A stretch of 64,000 bases of DNA from Deinandra increscens subsp. villosa (taxonomy: Eukaryota; Streptophyta; Magnoliopsida; Asterales; Asteraceae). The notes beneath the pieces are model-generated. The model made no database searches and was not told the origin of the DNA. It saw only the letters and a program-made list of their open reading frames with translations. Numbering within the stretch: the stretch's first letter is position 1; each line of letters opens with the position of its first letter. A program made the position numbers and the translations under genes. The stretch covers positions 104,148,788 through 104,212,787 of the forward strand of contig JBCNJP010000007.1 in assembly GCA_039602395.1 (NCBI GenBank), written 5' to 3'. This document shows, in pieces, positions 1-10,025 of the stretch.

Positions 1-833
1 ACTGGCTCATTAGCCACTGGGTCATCTTCCTCCATCACTTGTTCACGGGCTACCTCTGGAAAGGCACCTCTCTTAACCCATTCCAGCCTACCTTCAAAAG
101 ATTTTTTACCTGGCCTATCCTGGGTTTGCAGGCCAAACACCCCGATATCCATCACTTTTACATCCAGTTTCTCAATCCTCTCCTCTATCGTTGGGTACTT
201 CTTCATAACCACCATTTGTACAAACCTTGGAGTCATCAGAAACTGCTCTCTGGCACTCATCATGGCATTCCCTGCCCAATCCAGCAGCATCATCTTTGAA
301 AAGTTAAATTTCCAATCCAATGCCAGTGCTACAAGAGCAGTTCCGTGAATGGAATTCAACTGATCGAAGCTGGTTCTCTTGCCTAGAAACGACTTCTGCA
401 TATAATGAGCCAAGCACCTCCAGTAGTGCGGCAGAAGTTTCTTGAAGATTGGCGGGAACTTTCCTTCGTAACCCAACAACTGAGCACCCGCCAGGACAAC
501 CTCCTTTGTGTAAGAAATAGGGTCAGCAGATCCATCTGTGATGTTCAGGCCCTGCCTAATATCCTCTTCCTCAATCACAATTGGCCTGTTTTGGATTGTC
601 GCAGTAATCCTTGTTTTGTCTGAATTCACTCTGGCAGACCCCCAAAATTCTCTAACCAGCATCTCGTCAATCAGAACATTCGTCCTTAGAGCATAGTTGA
701 TCTTGCACGTGTTCAATCCAGCTACCAGCGAGTAGAATAAATCCATGTGTTTTTCTGGTGGGTCCTCCAGAAAAGCTGGCATACAGTGGTCTGGTTCATA
801 TTTTATGTCTTGAATCAGCATCTCTTCAGCCAT
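1..833 (-). CDS. Third ORF of the copia element, downstream of pol (partial)
   Basis: Reading the minus strand from the ATG at 833-831 gives 277 open codons to the window edge. It starts MAEEMLIQDIKYEPDH. Later landmarks are FWGSARV (about residues 64-70), KFNFSK (about 180-185) and FLMTPRFVQ (about 205-213). From memory, the FWGSA, KFNFSK and FLMxPRFVQ landmarks recur in accessory ORFs of composite copia elements; no function is established. There is no transmembrane segment or signal peptide in the visible part, so an envelope role cannot be claimed. The ATG directly follows TTGTCTTTCTCAG, a good 3' splice-site match, so the ORF may be translated from a spliced leader. The end lies outside the window. 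Confidence 0.7.
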   Translation of the reverse strand, partial: MAEEMLIQDIKYEPDHCMPAFLEDPPEKHMDLFYSLVAGLNTCKINYALRTNVLIDEMLVREFWGSARVNSDKTRITATIQNRPIVIEEEDIRQGLNITDGSADPISYTKEVVLAGAQLLGYEGKFPPIFKKLLPHYWRCLAHYMQKSFLGKRTSFDQLNSIHGTALVALALDWKFNFSKMMLLDWAGNAMMSAREQFLMTPRFVQMVVMKKYPTIEERIEKLDVKVMDIGVFGLQTQDRPGKKSFEGRLEWVKRGAFPEVAREQVMEEDDPVANEP

Positions 834-1129
834 CTGAGAAAGACAAGACATATGCATCAGCTTTGATCATTAAAAGGCACTTATGATTATTACCCTTGAC
901 TTGTTCAACTGACAATTACAATTTACTTTTGAACAACACAAAATTTCAACTTGAACAATTTAGAGAAAATAATTGAATTAAGCACAAGCTCACAAATATT
1001 GTCAAATTTTATCTCAAAACTGTTCAATTTTAATGAGATTTCAAAACAATTAAGAATTTAAGACTTTAATTTTCATTTTATGTGTGTTTACGATTTATAA
1101 ATCGTGTTTTCGATTCTCTTAAATGAGTT

Positions 1130-1370
1130 CACGATCAGTTAATTAAGGCCCAATCGTAAACATGGAAACCCAATCGTAATCGCCAAAAATCTATTCAGGC
1201 CCGATCGTAAACACCCAAACCCTTTTTGTCGTAAACAACGGTCGTAAACAACGATCGTAATCGTCACTCGTAAACTACGATCGTAATCATCGATCGTAGT
1301 CACCCAACCGTCGTCTTCTTCACTGTGCAATCGTAAACACCACTATCCGCCATTTTCGTACCTGCAAGAA
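1130..1370 (-). repeat. Island of GTTTACGA/GATTACGA motifs ahead of the third ORF
   Basis: About ten copies of TCGTAAAC or TCGTAATC (GTTTACGA or GATTACGA in element orientation) fall in 240 bp, with one more near 1725. Several abut to make palindromic stretches built on GTTTACGATCGTAAAC. The same motif recurs at 9540-10000 and in the 5' LTR, which ties this segment to the same element. Sireviruses are known to carry islands of palindromic motifs in cis-regulatory regions. Confidence 0.75.
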
Positions 1371-1742
1371 CTCGGAAACACATTAAAACACATAATACTT
1401 GCAAAACACACAACCATAACTACCTTTAAACGATTTTAAACACAACACCGACTTCAAATCTTCGAGAAAAATGTCACAAACACAGAAAATTTTGACCGAT
1501 GATGAAATTAGGGTTTGGAATGAGGAAACCCGTGTAATGATGATGAAACAGACAATAATCAGGGGGCTATTGGTCGGAAATAGGTGTAGATGATGATGGT
1601 GTGGTTGAAATGACCGGAGGTGGTCGGAGATGGACAGGGACGAGTTTTCCGGCGAGGGTGAGGCGGAGGTTAGGGTTTCTTGTGGTGGATCGGAAACGCA
1701 GAGAAAGAGGAGAAGTGAATGGGATCGTAAACAGGTGAAGGG

Positions 1743-1750
1743 TTTTTATA
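1743..1750 (-). promoter_or_regulatory. TATA-box-like site upstream of the third ORF
   Basis: On the minus strand the sequence reads AAATAGGTATAAAAACCC. About 25 to 40 nt downstream comes a CT-rich leader (ACTTCTCCTCTTTCTCTG), as at plant transcription starts. Further down are a possible intron acceptor (GTTCTTGCAG at about 1363) and another at 834. This looks like a separate promoter for the third ORF rather than readthrough from the LTR. There is no direct evidence of transcription. Confidence 0.4.
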
Positions 1751-2420
1751 CCTATTTAAAACATTTCATTTTGGCCCCTCAAGCTTCAATCATGTTTTAA
1801 AAAACCTCCCAAACCTCTTAAAACTGTTAATTCTCTTAAAAAATTGTTAACTTTGAGAAACTTGAGAATTTACGAAGCTTCCCCTCAGACTCAAACCCCG
1901 AGTATCTGATCTTGATCATAAAATAAAATTTAAAAGAAATGAATTTAAAGACATAAATTTGATAAAACAAAAAAATTGATAAAACACAAACTTAAGATAA
2001 TCTATAAGCTAGATAAAACAAACTTACCTTGAGTTTGATATTTTTCATGGATCAAACCAGACAGATCATTAACCGAAGAACCCTTTTCAGCTTTCCATTA
2101 CTTGACGCTCTAAACGATTGCTCAAAATTTTATATCATGTAAACTCACATCCAGTTAAAACATTTTAAGTGCTTAAAAATATGGTACATTGTTACCGTTA
2201 TGTTTATCAGTCCCCACACCCAATTGTTCATAGCAAAACCTACCCAACCTCAGAGTTTATTGAGGATTCACAAACCCCCAACTTGAGGAACCATGCAATG
2301 CCACAATGACTACCACTTATTTTATAATTATCCGTTGATGATCAGGTCGGCCGCATAAGCACGCAGAGAAGACCAACAAAATAATTGACTTTATTTTCAA
2401 CACTATATTTTTTTGATTTT

Positions 2421-2470
2421 CTTTTGACTTTTCATTTTTTCTTTTTCTTTTTCTTTTGACTCTTTCTGTG
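2421..2470 (-). other. Purine-rich tract (PPT-like) between pol and third ORF
   Basis: The minus strand is a run of AAAAG/AAAAAG units. It may be a polypurine priming tract, and Sireviruses are reported to carry multiple PPT-like motifs. It does not abut an LTR here, so it could be a simple low-complexity tract. The rest of 1750-2940 has no recognisable coding sequence, and a TA microsatellite lies near 2880-2893. Confidence 0.35.
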
Positions 2471-2940
2471 GTGTTGTCATGTTAGCATAAACATGGTGTG
2501 TGAGAGAGTGAATACTAGGTAATACCACTCTCAACCCGTTTTTGCTGGGACTCAGTCTTTTAAACTATGTAAACTAGGATGGAAAGCTAAACACGTATAG
2601 AGTTTAAGATTATTGCACTTACATGGATGATCATAGTTTTTGATTTATCTTACCGAACATCATCTTTGAGACGTCTTTCACTTCTGCCTTACGCGTGTCA
2701 GTCTCCGATCGTCATGGAAATTTATATCACTTCCTACCAACTCAAGGCAAAACAAAAGACATCATAAAAAACCTCAAACAGATATTTTTGTATTTTCTGA
2801 GACAATTATATTTCTTCCCCTGTTTTTATGAGGCTTTTGAAAAACAAACACTATTTTTGGAAATTTCCTGATTTTTTATATATATATATATATTTTTTTT
2901 AATTTTCTTAAAAGATATTTACAAACACAAATTGATCAGA

Positions 2941-5900
2941 TCATTCCTCGAAGGCAATCATCCGAAGGCCTTCGACGCACATTTCAAAATTTGGTCGTGG
3001 GAGGGGTTTTGTGAAGATATCAGACACGTTTTGGTCTGAGCTTACCTTCTGAAGCTGAATCAACTCCCGATCATAACAATCACGTATGAAGTGTACCTTG
3101 ATGTCTATGTGCTTTGTTTTAGAGTGATGAACGGGGTTTTTCACGATTTCCAGAGCAGCAGCATTATCACAGAAAATTGGAGTGTTAACGAATTCCATAC
3201 CGTAATCCGTGAGCTGATCCTGGATCCACACTACCTGTGAGGTACCGGCAGATGCGGCCACGTACTCAGCTTCTGCAGTTGATTTGGATACGGTATGCTG
3301 CTTCTTGCTCTGCCATGAGATGAGTCGATCGCCCAAATATTGACATCCTCCCGTTGTTGACTTCCGATCCAAGTCACTGCCTCCATAGTCACTGTCAGTA
3401 TAAGCATACAATTGAAAGTCAGTGTTCTTTGGGTACCAAAGACCAAGCCGAGGCCTGCCCTTTAGATACCGAAATATACGTTTAACAGCATTCAAATGAG
3501 AAAGTTTAGGGTTAGCCTGATAACGAGCACACAAGCAAACTGCATGCATAATAATCGGCCGACTTGCTGTTAGGTACATCAGAGAACCAATCATGGAGCG
3601 ATACATGAACTCGCTTACTGACTCCCCGTCTGCATCTGCTGACAAAAGAGGTCGGGATGCCATTGGAGTTGAGATCGGCTTAGAGTCTTGCATCTTGAAT
3701 TTCTCTAGGATCTCATTCACATACTTGGCTTGATGAATAAGAATCCCAGATTCATCTTGTTTAACCTGCAAGGCTAGGAAGAAACTCATTTCCCCCTGAT
3801 CGCTCATCTCAAACTTCTTCCTCATAATCTCTTCAAATTCGGTGCATAAATCTTCATTCGTTGATCCATAAATGATGTCATCCACATATACTTGCACCAT
3901 TATAATGTGATCGTCCACCCGTTTTCTGAACAACGTCTGATCCACCACCCCTCTAGTATACCCATTTTCCACCAGGTGTGTTGACAGCGTCTCATACCAC
4001 GTTCTTGGAGCTTGATGTAAACCATACAATGCCTTATCCAGCAGATACACATGATCTGGATGCTCCTCATCTATGAACCCAGGTGGTTGAGTCACGTACA
4101 CCTCTTCATTCATCTCAGCATACAGGAATGCTGTCTTCACGTCCATCTGGTGCACCGTAAAATTCAGATAAGATGCAACCGCAAGAAATATCCGTATGGC
4201 TTCCAATCTTGCTACAGGGGCATACACCTCATCATAGTCAATTCCATGTATTTGACGGTGACCTTGGACAATTAACCTTGCCTTGTTTCGAACGATTATA
4301 CCCGTGTCATCCTTTTTGTTCTTGTACAACCAACGGGTGGGTATAACCTTCTTGTTATCTGGCCTCTTGACTAGCCGCCACACTCCCAGCTTTGAGAATT
4401 GATTCAATTCGTTGTGCATGGCCTCGATCCAGCTCGGATCTCTGAGAGCTACCATCACATTTGGAGGCTCAATCTGGGAGATAAAGCACGAGTACATGCA
4501 GACATTGATGTCTCCTGTGCGGCTTCTAGTTCTAACTCCTGACGTCACTGGTCCAAGAATATTGCTGACCGGATGGTCCTTGTTGATCCTTGAAACCTGA
4601 ATATCTGGCACAGACACTGAAACAGGCAGATTAGAATTCACAAGATTATCATTTATATCACTAATACCTGAACCTTGTTGAATTTCTGAATCAACATCAC
4701 ACGTTCCTGAAGTTCCTGAAGCATCTGCGTTGACATCTGCGGTGACAGTTGTTGGAACTGGAACTGGGGCTTTATCACAGACTTTTTCAACAGAAGGTCT
4801 TGATTCAGAAGGCTGTGTGATAATCTCTTCTTCTTCCCCCAAATTATGAAGATCATTTGAAAACTTAAAACCCTCAAACAGAGACCCATAATTAAATATC
4901 CAATCAGGTCCAGTCCCTGCATCCGTCGGGTTGTCTTCAAGCCAGTCCACATTGAATGCTTCAATAATCAAGCCGGTGGTCTTGTTATAGACTCGATAAG
5001 CACTATTTCCTGAGTAACCAACGAAATAACACTCATCTGCTTTCGCCTCGAATTTCCCTACGTCGGACTGAATCAGCACCGTGCACGGACACCCGAAAGT
5101 CTTGAAATAACCCACTGTCGGCTTCTCTTTGTAGATAATCTGATATGGAGTTTTCTCATGACGTTTGTTCAACAAAACCCGATTTTGCACATAGCATGCT
5201 GTGTTGACTGCTTCAGCCCAGAAGAAGATTGGTAGTTTTGCTTCACACATCATCGTCCTTGCAGCTTCAATGAGTGTCCTATTCCTTCTCTCGGCTACTC
5301 CATTCTGTTGTGGAGTGTAGGGAGCACTAAACTGTCTCTCTATGCCTTTAGCCCCACAAAACATATTCAACTCAGCATTCTTGAACTCCGTTCCATTATC
5401 TGATCTGATAGCTTTGACCTTCTTGTTCAGCTGGTTCTCTATAAGTGTGACAAACTGCTTCACTAGGGCTGGAGTTTCATACTTGTTTGACAAAAAGTAG
5501 ACCCAAGTGAATCGTGAGTAGTCATCTACAATCACGAGGCAGTAAGAGAACTTGCTGATGCTCTGAACTTGCATAGGTCCAAATAAATCCATGTGTAAGA
5601 TTTGTAGAACTGACGATACAGAATTAGCTATCTTTGGCCGATGTGGCAACTTGTGCTGCTTCCCCTTCGCACATGCCACACATTTTTCAACCGTTGAGAA
5701 GTCTTTAATCGGCAGCTTTCTGACATGCTCTCCCTTCGCGAGCTTGGTCAAATTCTTCATATTAGCATGCCCTAGTCGTCGATGCCACAACATAGCCAAA
5801 TTTTCATTCTGCTTCGATATGAGGCATGCTTCTTCTGACGTTGGAGGTTTGCTCATGTTGAGAAGATATGAATTTGATCGTCTTGGAGTACGCATCAGTA

Positions 5901-6225
5901 CGCACTCCTCGGGAATCTTCACACCAGGCTTCAAAATAATACATTCTTTTCGATTGAACATCACAGAATAGTCCTTGTCACAGATCTGAGACACACTCAG
6001 CAAACTGTGAGACAGTTCCTCCACATAGTGTACGTCAGAAAATGACAGATTTCCACTTCTCACCACTCCCTTCTTACTGATTCTACCACCAACACCACCT
6101 GCAAATGATACACCACCTCCATTGAAGTCCTCTACATCTTCCAAAAGTGACAGATCTCCGGTCATGTGTCGGGAGCAACCACTATCAACGTACCAGAGAT
6201 TGTTGATAGACCGTCTTGGCTGTCC
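2941..6225 (-). CDS. Ty1/copia pol polyprotein (protease, integrase, RT, RNase H)
   Basis: This makes the reverse transcription and integration enzymes. The frame is open from 6225, just after a TAG, so the protease start lies upstream of the first Met at 6165. Domains in order: aspartic protease with WYVDSGCSRHM; HHCC zinc finger (HRRLGHANMKNL, then CVACAKGKQ); integrase core with HMDLFGP and IRSDNGTEFKN; RT with VYVDDIIYGS; RNase H with YTDSDYGGSDLDRKSTTG. The order is typical of copia. No internal stop appears in 1094 codons. The pol frame is +1 relative to gag, so expression needs a frameshift or splicing. It is probably a recently active copy. Confidence 0.92.
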   Translation of the reverse strand, partial: GQPRRSINNLWYVDSGCSRHMTGDLSLLEDVEDFNGGGVSFAGGVGGRISKKGVVRSGNLSFSDVHYVEELSHSLLSVSQICDKDYSVMFNRKECIILKPGVKIPEECVLMRTPRRSNSYLLNMSKPPTSEEACLISKQNENLAMLWHRRLGHANMKNLTKLAKGEHVRKLPIKDFSTVEKCVACAKGKQHKLPHRPKIANSVSSVLQILHMDLFGPMQVQSISKFSYCLVIVDDYSRFTWVYFLSNKYETPALVKQFVTLIENQLNKKVKAIRSDNGTEFKNAELNMFCGAKGIERQFSAPYTPQQNGVAERRNRTLIEAARTMMCEAKLPIFFWAEAVNTACYVQNRVLLNKRHEKTPYQIIYKEKPTVGYFKTFGCPCTVLIQSDVGKFEAKADECYFVGYSGNSAYRVYNKTTGLIIEAFNVDWLEDNPTDAGTGPDWIFNYGSLFEGFKFSNDLHNLGEEEEIITQPSESRPSVEKVCDKAPVPVPTTVTADVNADASGTSGTCDVDSEIQQGSGISDINDNLVNSNLPVSVSVPDIQVSRINKDHPVSNILGPVTSGVRTRSRTGDINVCMYSCFISQIEPPNVMVALRDPSWIEAMHNELNQFSKLGVWRLVKRPDNKKVIPTRWLYKNKKDDTGIIVRNKARLIVQGHRQIHGIDYDEVYAPVARLEAIRIFLAVASYLNFTVHQMDVKTAFLYAEMNEEVYVTQPPGFIDEEHPDHVYLLDKALYGLHQAPRTWYETLSTHLVENGYTRGVVDQTLFRKRVDDHIIMVQVYVDDIIYGSTNEDLCTEFEEIMRKKFEMSDQGEMSFFLALQVKQDESGILIHQAKYVNEILEKFKMQDSKPISTPMASRPLLSADADGESVSEFMYRSMIGSLMYLTASRPIIMHAVCLCARYQANPKLSHLNAVKRIFRYLKGRPRLGLWYPKNTDFQLYAYTDSDYGGSDLDRKSTTGGCQYLGDRLISWQSKKQHTVSKSTAEAEYVAASAGTSQVVWIQDQLTDYGMEFVNTPIFCDNAAALEIVKNPVHHSKTKHIDIKVHFIRDCYDRELIQLQKVSSDQNVSDIFTKPLPRPNFEMCVEGLRMIAFEE

Positions 6226-6241
6226 CTACAAAAATCAGAAA

Positions 6242-9200
6242 TCATTGAGATCCAGGTACCCAGGCCATAACAGATCTGGGCACACCTTTAGCATCAATGT
6301 AATTAACTAGTTGGTGGATCATTTCAGATTTGAATTCAGACACATTTTCATTCTGAATGTTGACTTTTGGTTTCCAGGTGGTTGGTTTCTCTGGTTTCAA
6401 CACAGTTGTTGATTTGTTCACTAACACAGGTTTCTTCTGTGGAGAAGTGACCTTTTTACCAGCAGGCTTTTTAACCGGTGTCCACTCAAGTTTTAACTTT
6501 GTATACACAAGTTGTTTCGTTTGGGTGACATTGTTTTGTTTCAAAACCTGTTGCTCAGCTTTCGCTTTGCCATTAGGTTGATTAATTCTTTTCACTTTAG
6601 CCACTTGTTTTTCAACAAATTCTGGTTTTGTCTTTTGGTAGACTCCTTTAGTTTGAAAAGTTTGTTTTGGAGTTCTGGTCACTTTCCACTTATCCACAAC
6701 AGGCTTTGTCACAGGTGCCTTTGCGTTTGATACCTTAGACTGTTCAGTCTTCATTGGTTCAACACGCTGCTTTCCCTGAAACACAGCTTGTTGCTTCTGC
6801 TTTTGTTTCTGTTTTTCACCTGTCATCATCTTTTCCAACATACTAGTCCGTGGATTTTGTGGATAGTATGGTTGGTAAGGTCTGTTCACACAGTTAGCTG
6901 CAAAATGTCCTGGCTTCCCACATTGAAAGCAATTCATGAGTCTAGGCCCATTGACATGGCTACAGAGGTATGAACGTCTTGGGTAAGACGACTTCCACTC
7001 TGGCTTATCATCCCATTTGTGTATGACACGTTGTTTTTCCTTATCCGATTGTGTAATTAAACAAAATTGATCCGATTTGGATTTGTTGGTTCTATTAAAA
7101 GCTGACACAACCTGGGGATAAGCAACGAAGTCTTTGGGCTTAGTCTCACGACCAATTTTTGTGTTAGGCACACGAATTTTAAAACCAGACACTTTTTCAT
7201 TAGATTCTGAAACATTTTTTAACATCGATACAGCTACTTGTTTTGACTTGGATGTTTCTAGTTCTGACACAAGTGCCATTACATCATCCTTAGGTAAACA
7301 TAAACTAGAACTATTAGAACTACTAGACGCATGACTCTCATCCACTCTCTGACACTCTTCATCCTCCTCAGAAATGTCATTGATTTCTACTTCATCTGCA
7401 CAAGAAACAGATACATCAGAAGTACTCACACAGTTATTCATTGAAGTATTGGATGGGCCTGCTTCACATGGGTCTGTCATCACTCTATTCATTTTACCCA
7501 ACCCATAAGTCATGTGTTTTTCATTCTCAATTTCCTCCTCAGTCAAAGGCTTCACTCCAACCAAGAAACTATCTAAGGGAGGTCCTTCTTCATGCATTTC
7601 CGATGCCGATCTATCTATCTGATCCTCCTCTAAGATCATTCCTATGACATCTCTAGTTTTGTCTTGAGGAACAACATTCTTGGTTGCAAAGCTGATTCCT
7701 ATTCCACCTTTGTCCTTTCCCATTCTAACCTCAGTTATGCAATTATCTAAGGATTTACTAGCCTGCAACATCCTTTTGCTTCTCATAAAGTTGATATCAA
7801 GTTTAACCTGCATCTCATTGTTCTTATGCTTAAGTTCTTCTATCTGTTTACTTAGCTCAGCTATTTCTAACTTAGCATTGTCATACAAATAGGCATTTTC
7901 AGTTGCAAGGTTCTTATACTTAGCTATATCTAGTTTCTGAGCTTTAACCTTTTCTTCATTCTTATGCCATCTACCCTTAAATGAACTCTTTTCACATTTT
8001 ACTTCAAACAATTCAGATTCAAAGTTTTTGCAATATTCTCTAAGAGTAGTAATTATACGATCACAAACAGAATTAGAACATACCTTGGTGTGATCTGCAG
8101 ACATTGCTTCATTCTCCTCTGGTTCCTCTGGTTCATCATCAGTAACCACAAAAGCATGCTCCTTTTCATCCTCATCATCATCCAAAGTTGTCATCATAGC
8201 ATGCGTCAAACTCAGATCCTTCAGCTGTGGGGTCCAGTCATAGCCACCACCTTCTTGCACAACTAAAGCACTTGTCTCTGCCTTTCCCTTCCCATCAGCT
8301 GACTTCTTCATCTCTGCTCTTTCCTTCCTTGGTTTGCTGCACTCCCTAGCAAAGTGCCCATATTCGTCACAATTGTAGCACCTAAGCTTCGTCTTATCAA
8401 ACCCCATCCTGATCTTATCTTGATCCTTCCACACATTTCGCCCCGTAGTAGCCATGAACTTTTTAGCCCTGAACACTGCCATAGCCATTTGCCAAGAGAC
8501 GTCCAACATTTCCACGTCTTCTGGATTGATCTGATTAAGCTCCCCCGAAAGAATCTCAGAAGGAATTAGTGTTCCAGCCATTAACGCATGATAACTATTC
8601 ATGAATCCCATACCCAGAGCAAAATTGGGATCGTTGTTAGCTTCAGAAGTATCACCTCCACTTGAACCTGATTGGGGTTGTGCCACAAATGCCTTCGTTT
8701 GACTCATTGAACTTGATCCACCTGCTACAGCCTTTCCTTTCTGCTTCTCATCAACCTCTTCAGACAACAAAGCTTGATTCAACTTCCCCGCCAAACTTAG
8801 TGAACTTATATGATTCAACTCACGCTGCTTATCATCAATCATCTTGGACTTCAACTTGTTGATCATTTCATCCAAAGACAGTTCACTCAGTTTGTTGTTG
8901 TCCTTAATGATTGAAATTTTGGTGTTCCATGACTTAGGCAAACTGTTTAGGAGCTTCAAATTTTTATCTTCCAATTCCGGTTCCACTCCATAACTTGACA
9001 TCTCAGCCATTAGAGAGACAAATCTTTGCACTTGTGCTTCAAAGGATTCACCCTGGATATGATTAAACAAATTGAACTTTTGCTTCAACATCTGCTTTCG
9101 ACTTGCCTTGATGTCTGGGTTTCCCTCATAAGCCACTATCAATGCATTCCACAGTTCCTTTGCCGTTTTGCAATGCTTAAACCCTTGAGCAATGTCCGGT

Positions 9201-9496
9201 GTCAATGCCATGGTCATTATCGCAAAGGCCCTCTCAGCCTTGTTACACCTCTCCCAGTCATCATCCTCAAATTCATCTTCAGTCTTTTTCTTTCCTGATT
9301 TAGGTCCTGCTTGATGAATAGGTATATGTGGTCCATTTAGAACTGCTCTCCACAACCTCAAATCAACACTCTTCAAATGGTTCTCGAATCTATATTTCCA
9401 CTCTAAGAAGTTATCTGCTGAAGTTAGCCTTGGTGGACGAGTTATAGATCCGATCTCGAAATCCAGTTTCTGGTACATGCTCGGCTCAAAATCCAT
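6242..9496 (-). CDS. Ty1/copia gag polyprotein, long form with two zinc knuckles
   Basis: A structural protein for virus-like particles, 1084 aa, about twice the usual copia gag. The N-terminal capsid region has a DUF4219/UBN2-type look (ENHLKSVDLRLWRAVL; later ELWNALIVAYEGN). Two CCHC zinc knuckles are visible: CYNCDEYGHFAREC in the first half and CFQCGKPGHFAANC in the second. Between them lies a charged stretch rich in Glu, Lys and Leu (around KLEIAELSKQIEELKHKNN) that should form a coiled coil. The C-terminal third is Lys/Gln/Pro-rich. The Met at 9496 is preceded by a ~515-nt leader. The ORF stops 16 nt before the pol frame opens. Confidence 0.9.
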   Translation of the reverse strand: MDFEPSMYQKLDFEIGSITRPPRLTSADNFLEWKYRFENHLKSVDLRLWRAVLNGPHIPIHQAGPKSGKKKTEDEFEDDDWERCNKAERAFAIMTMALTPDIAQGFKHCKTAKELWNALIVAYEGNPDIKASRKQMLKQKFNLFNHIQGESFEAQVQRFVSLMAEMSSYGVEPELEDKNLKLLNSLPKSWNTKISIIKDNNKLSELSLDEMINKLKSKMIDDKQRELNHISSLSLAGKLNQALLSEEVDEKQKGKAVAGGSSSMSQTKAFVAQPQSGSSGGDTSEANNDPNFALGMGFMNSYHALMAGTLIPSEILSGELNQINPEDVEMLDVSWQMAMAVFRAKKFMATTGRNVWKDQDKIRMGFDKTKLRCYNCDEYGHFARECSKPRKERAEMKKSADGKGKAETSALVVQEGGGYDWTPQLKDLSLTHAMMTTLDDDEDEKEHAFVVTDDEPEEPEENEAMSADHTKVCSNSVCDRIITTLREYCKNFESELFEVKCEKSSFKGRWHKNEEKVKAQKLDIAKYKNLATENAYLYDNAKLEIAELSKQIEELKHKNNEMQVKLDINFMRSKRMLQASKSLDNCITEVRMGKDKGGIGISFATKNVVPQDKTRDVIGMILEEDQIDRSASEMHEEGPPLDSFLVGVKPLTEEEIENEKHMTYGLGKMNRVMTDPCEAGPSNTSMNNCVSTSDVSVSCADEVEINDISEEDEECQRVDESHASSSSNSSSLCLPKDDVMALVSELETSKSKQVAVSMLKNVSESNEKVSGFKIRVPNTKIGRETKPKDFVAYPQVVSAFNRTNKSKSDQFCLITQSDKEKQRVIHKWDDKPEWKSSYPRRSYLCSHVNGPRLMNCFQCGKPGHFAANCVNRPYQPYYPQNPRTSMLEKMMTGEKQKQKQKQQAVFQGKQRVEPMKTEQSKVSNAKAPVTKPVVDKWKVTRTPKQTFQTKGVYQKTKPEFVEKQVAKVKRINQPNGKAKAEQQVLKQNNVTQTKQLVYTKLKLEWTPVKKPAGKKVTSPQKKPVLVNKSTTVLKPEKPTTWKPKVNIQNENVSEFKSEMIHQLVNYIDAKGVPRSVMAWVPGSQ

Positions 9497-9539
9497 TTCA
9501 ATAGCTTGGGTAAATTAACCTAAAGTCCAAATGTCCAAC

Positions 9540-10000
9540 AAACACTGATTACGATTGAAAATACTTGATTACGATCCGCTCAAGTCGCAAACACCAAATC
9601 CGAATGATTAAGTCGTAAACACACCCGATTACGATAAGCGATTATCGTAAACACTGATTACGATCAGTTTTGATCGTAAACACCAATTTCTATCAGCCGA
9701 TTCCGATAAGCAATATCGTAAACCCTGATTACGACAAGGAAATATCGTAATCGCCAAATGTACGGATCGTAAACGCACAAAGACCCGATCTTGAAGTCGT
9801 AAACGCCCTAAATGATGAAGATCTTCAACTGCAACACTCGTAATCGTCAATAAACCCAGAAACGATGATCGTAAACACCAAAACTTGAAGAACACCAGCA
9901 GAAACAGTGATCGTAATCACCTGGAAATCCTTCAAAACTTCGAAACCAACCCAGAAACACAGAAAAACTTCTTGAATCAATACCGTGTGAGCCTCGAATC
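9540..10000 (-). repeat. GTTTACGA/GATTACGA motif island in the copia leader
   Basis: At least fifteen copies of the octamer or its GATTACGA variant lie between the primer binding site and the gag ATG, in both orientations, often as near-palindromes. The same motif occurs three times in the LTR (near 10180, 10207, 10280) and again at 1130-1370. Confidence 0.75.
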
Positions 10001-10010
10001 TAAGATTCTT

Positions 10011-10024
10011 GGCTCTGATACCAA
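10011..10024 (-). other. Primer binding site (initiator Met tRNA)
   Basis: The minus strand reads TTGGTATCAGAGCC, the standard plant primer binding site complementary to the 3' end of initiator tRNA-Met. It begins one base after the LTR end. Confidence 0.9.
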
Positions 10025-10025
10025 T

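Noticed and set aside
1139..1330. 63-codon frame on minus in the motif island
   Set aside because: The frame is a by-product of repeated GTTTACGA motifs that lack stops; no independent coding evidence.
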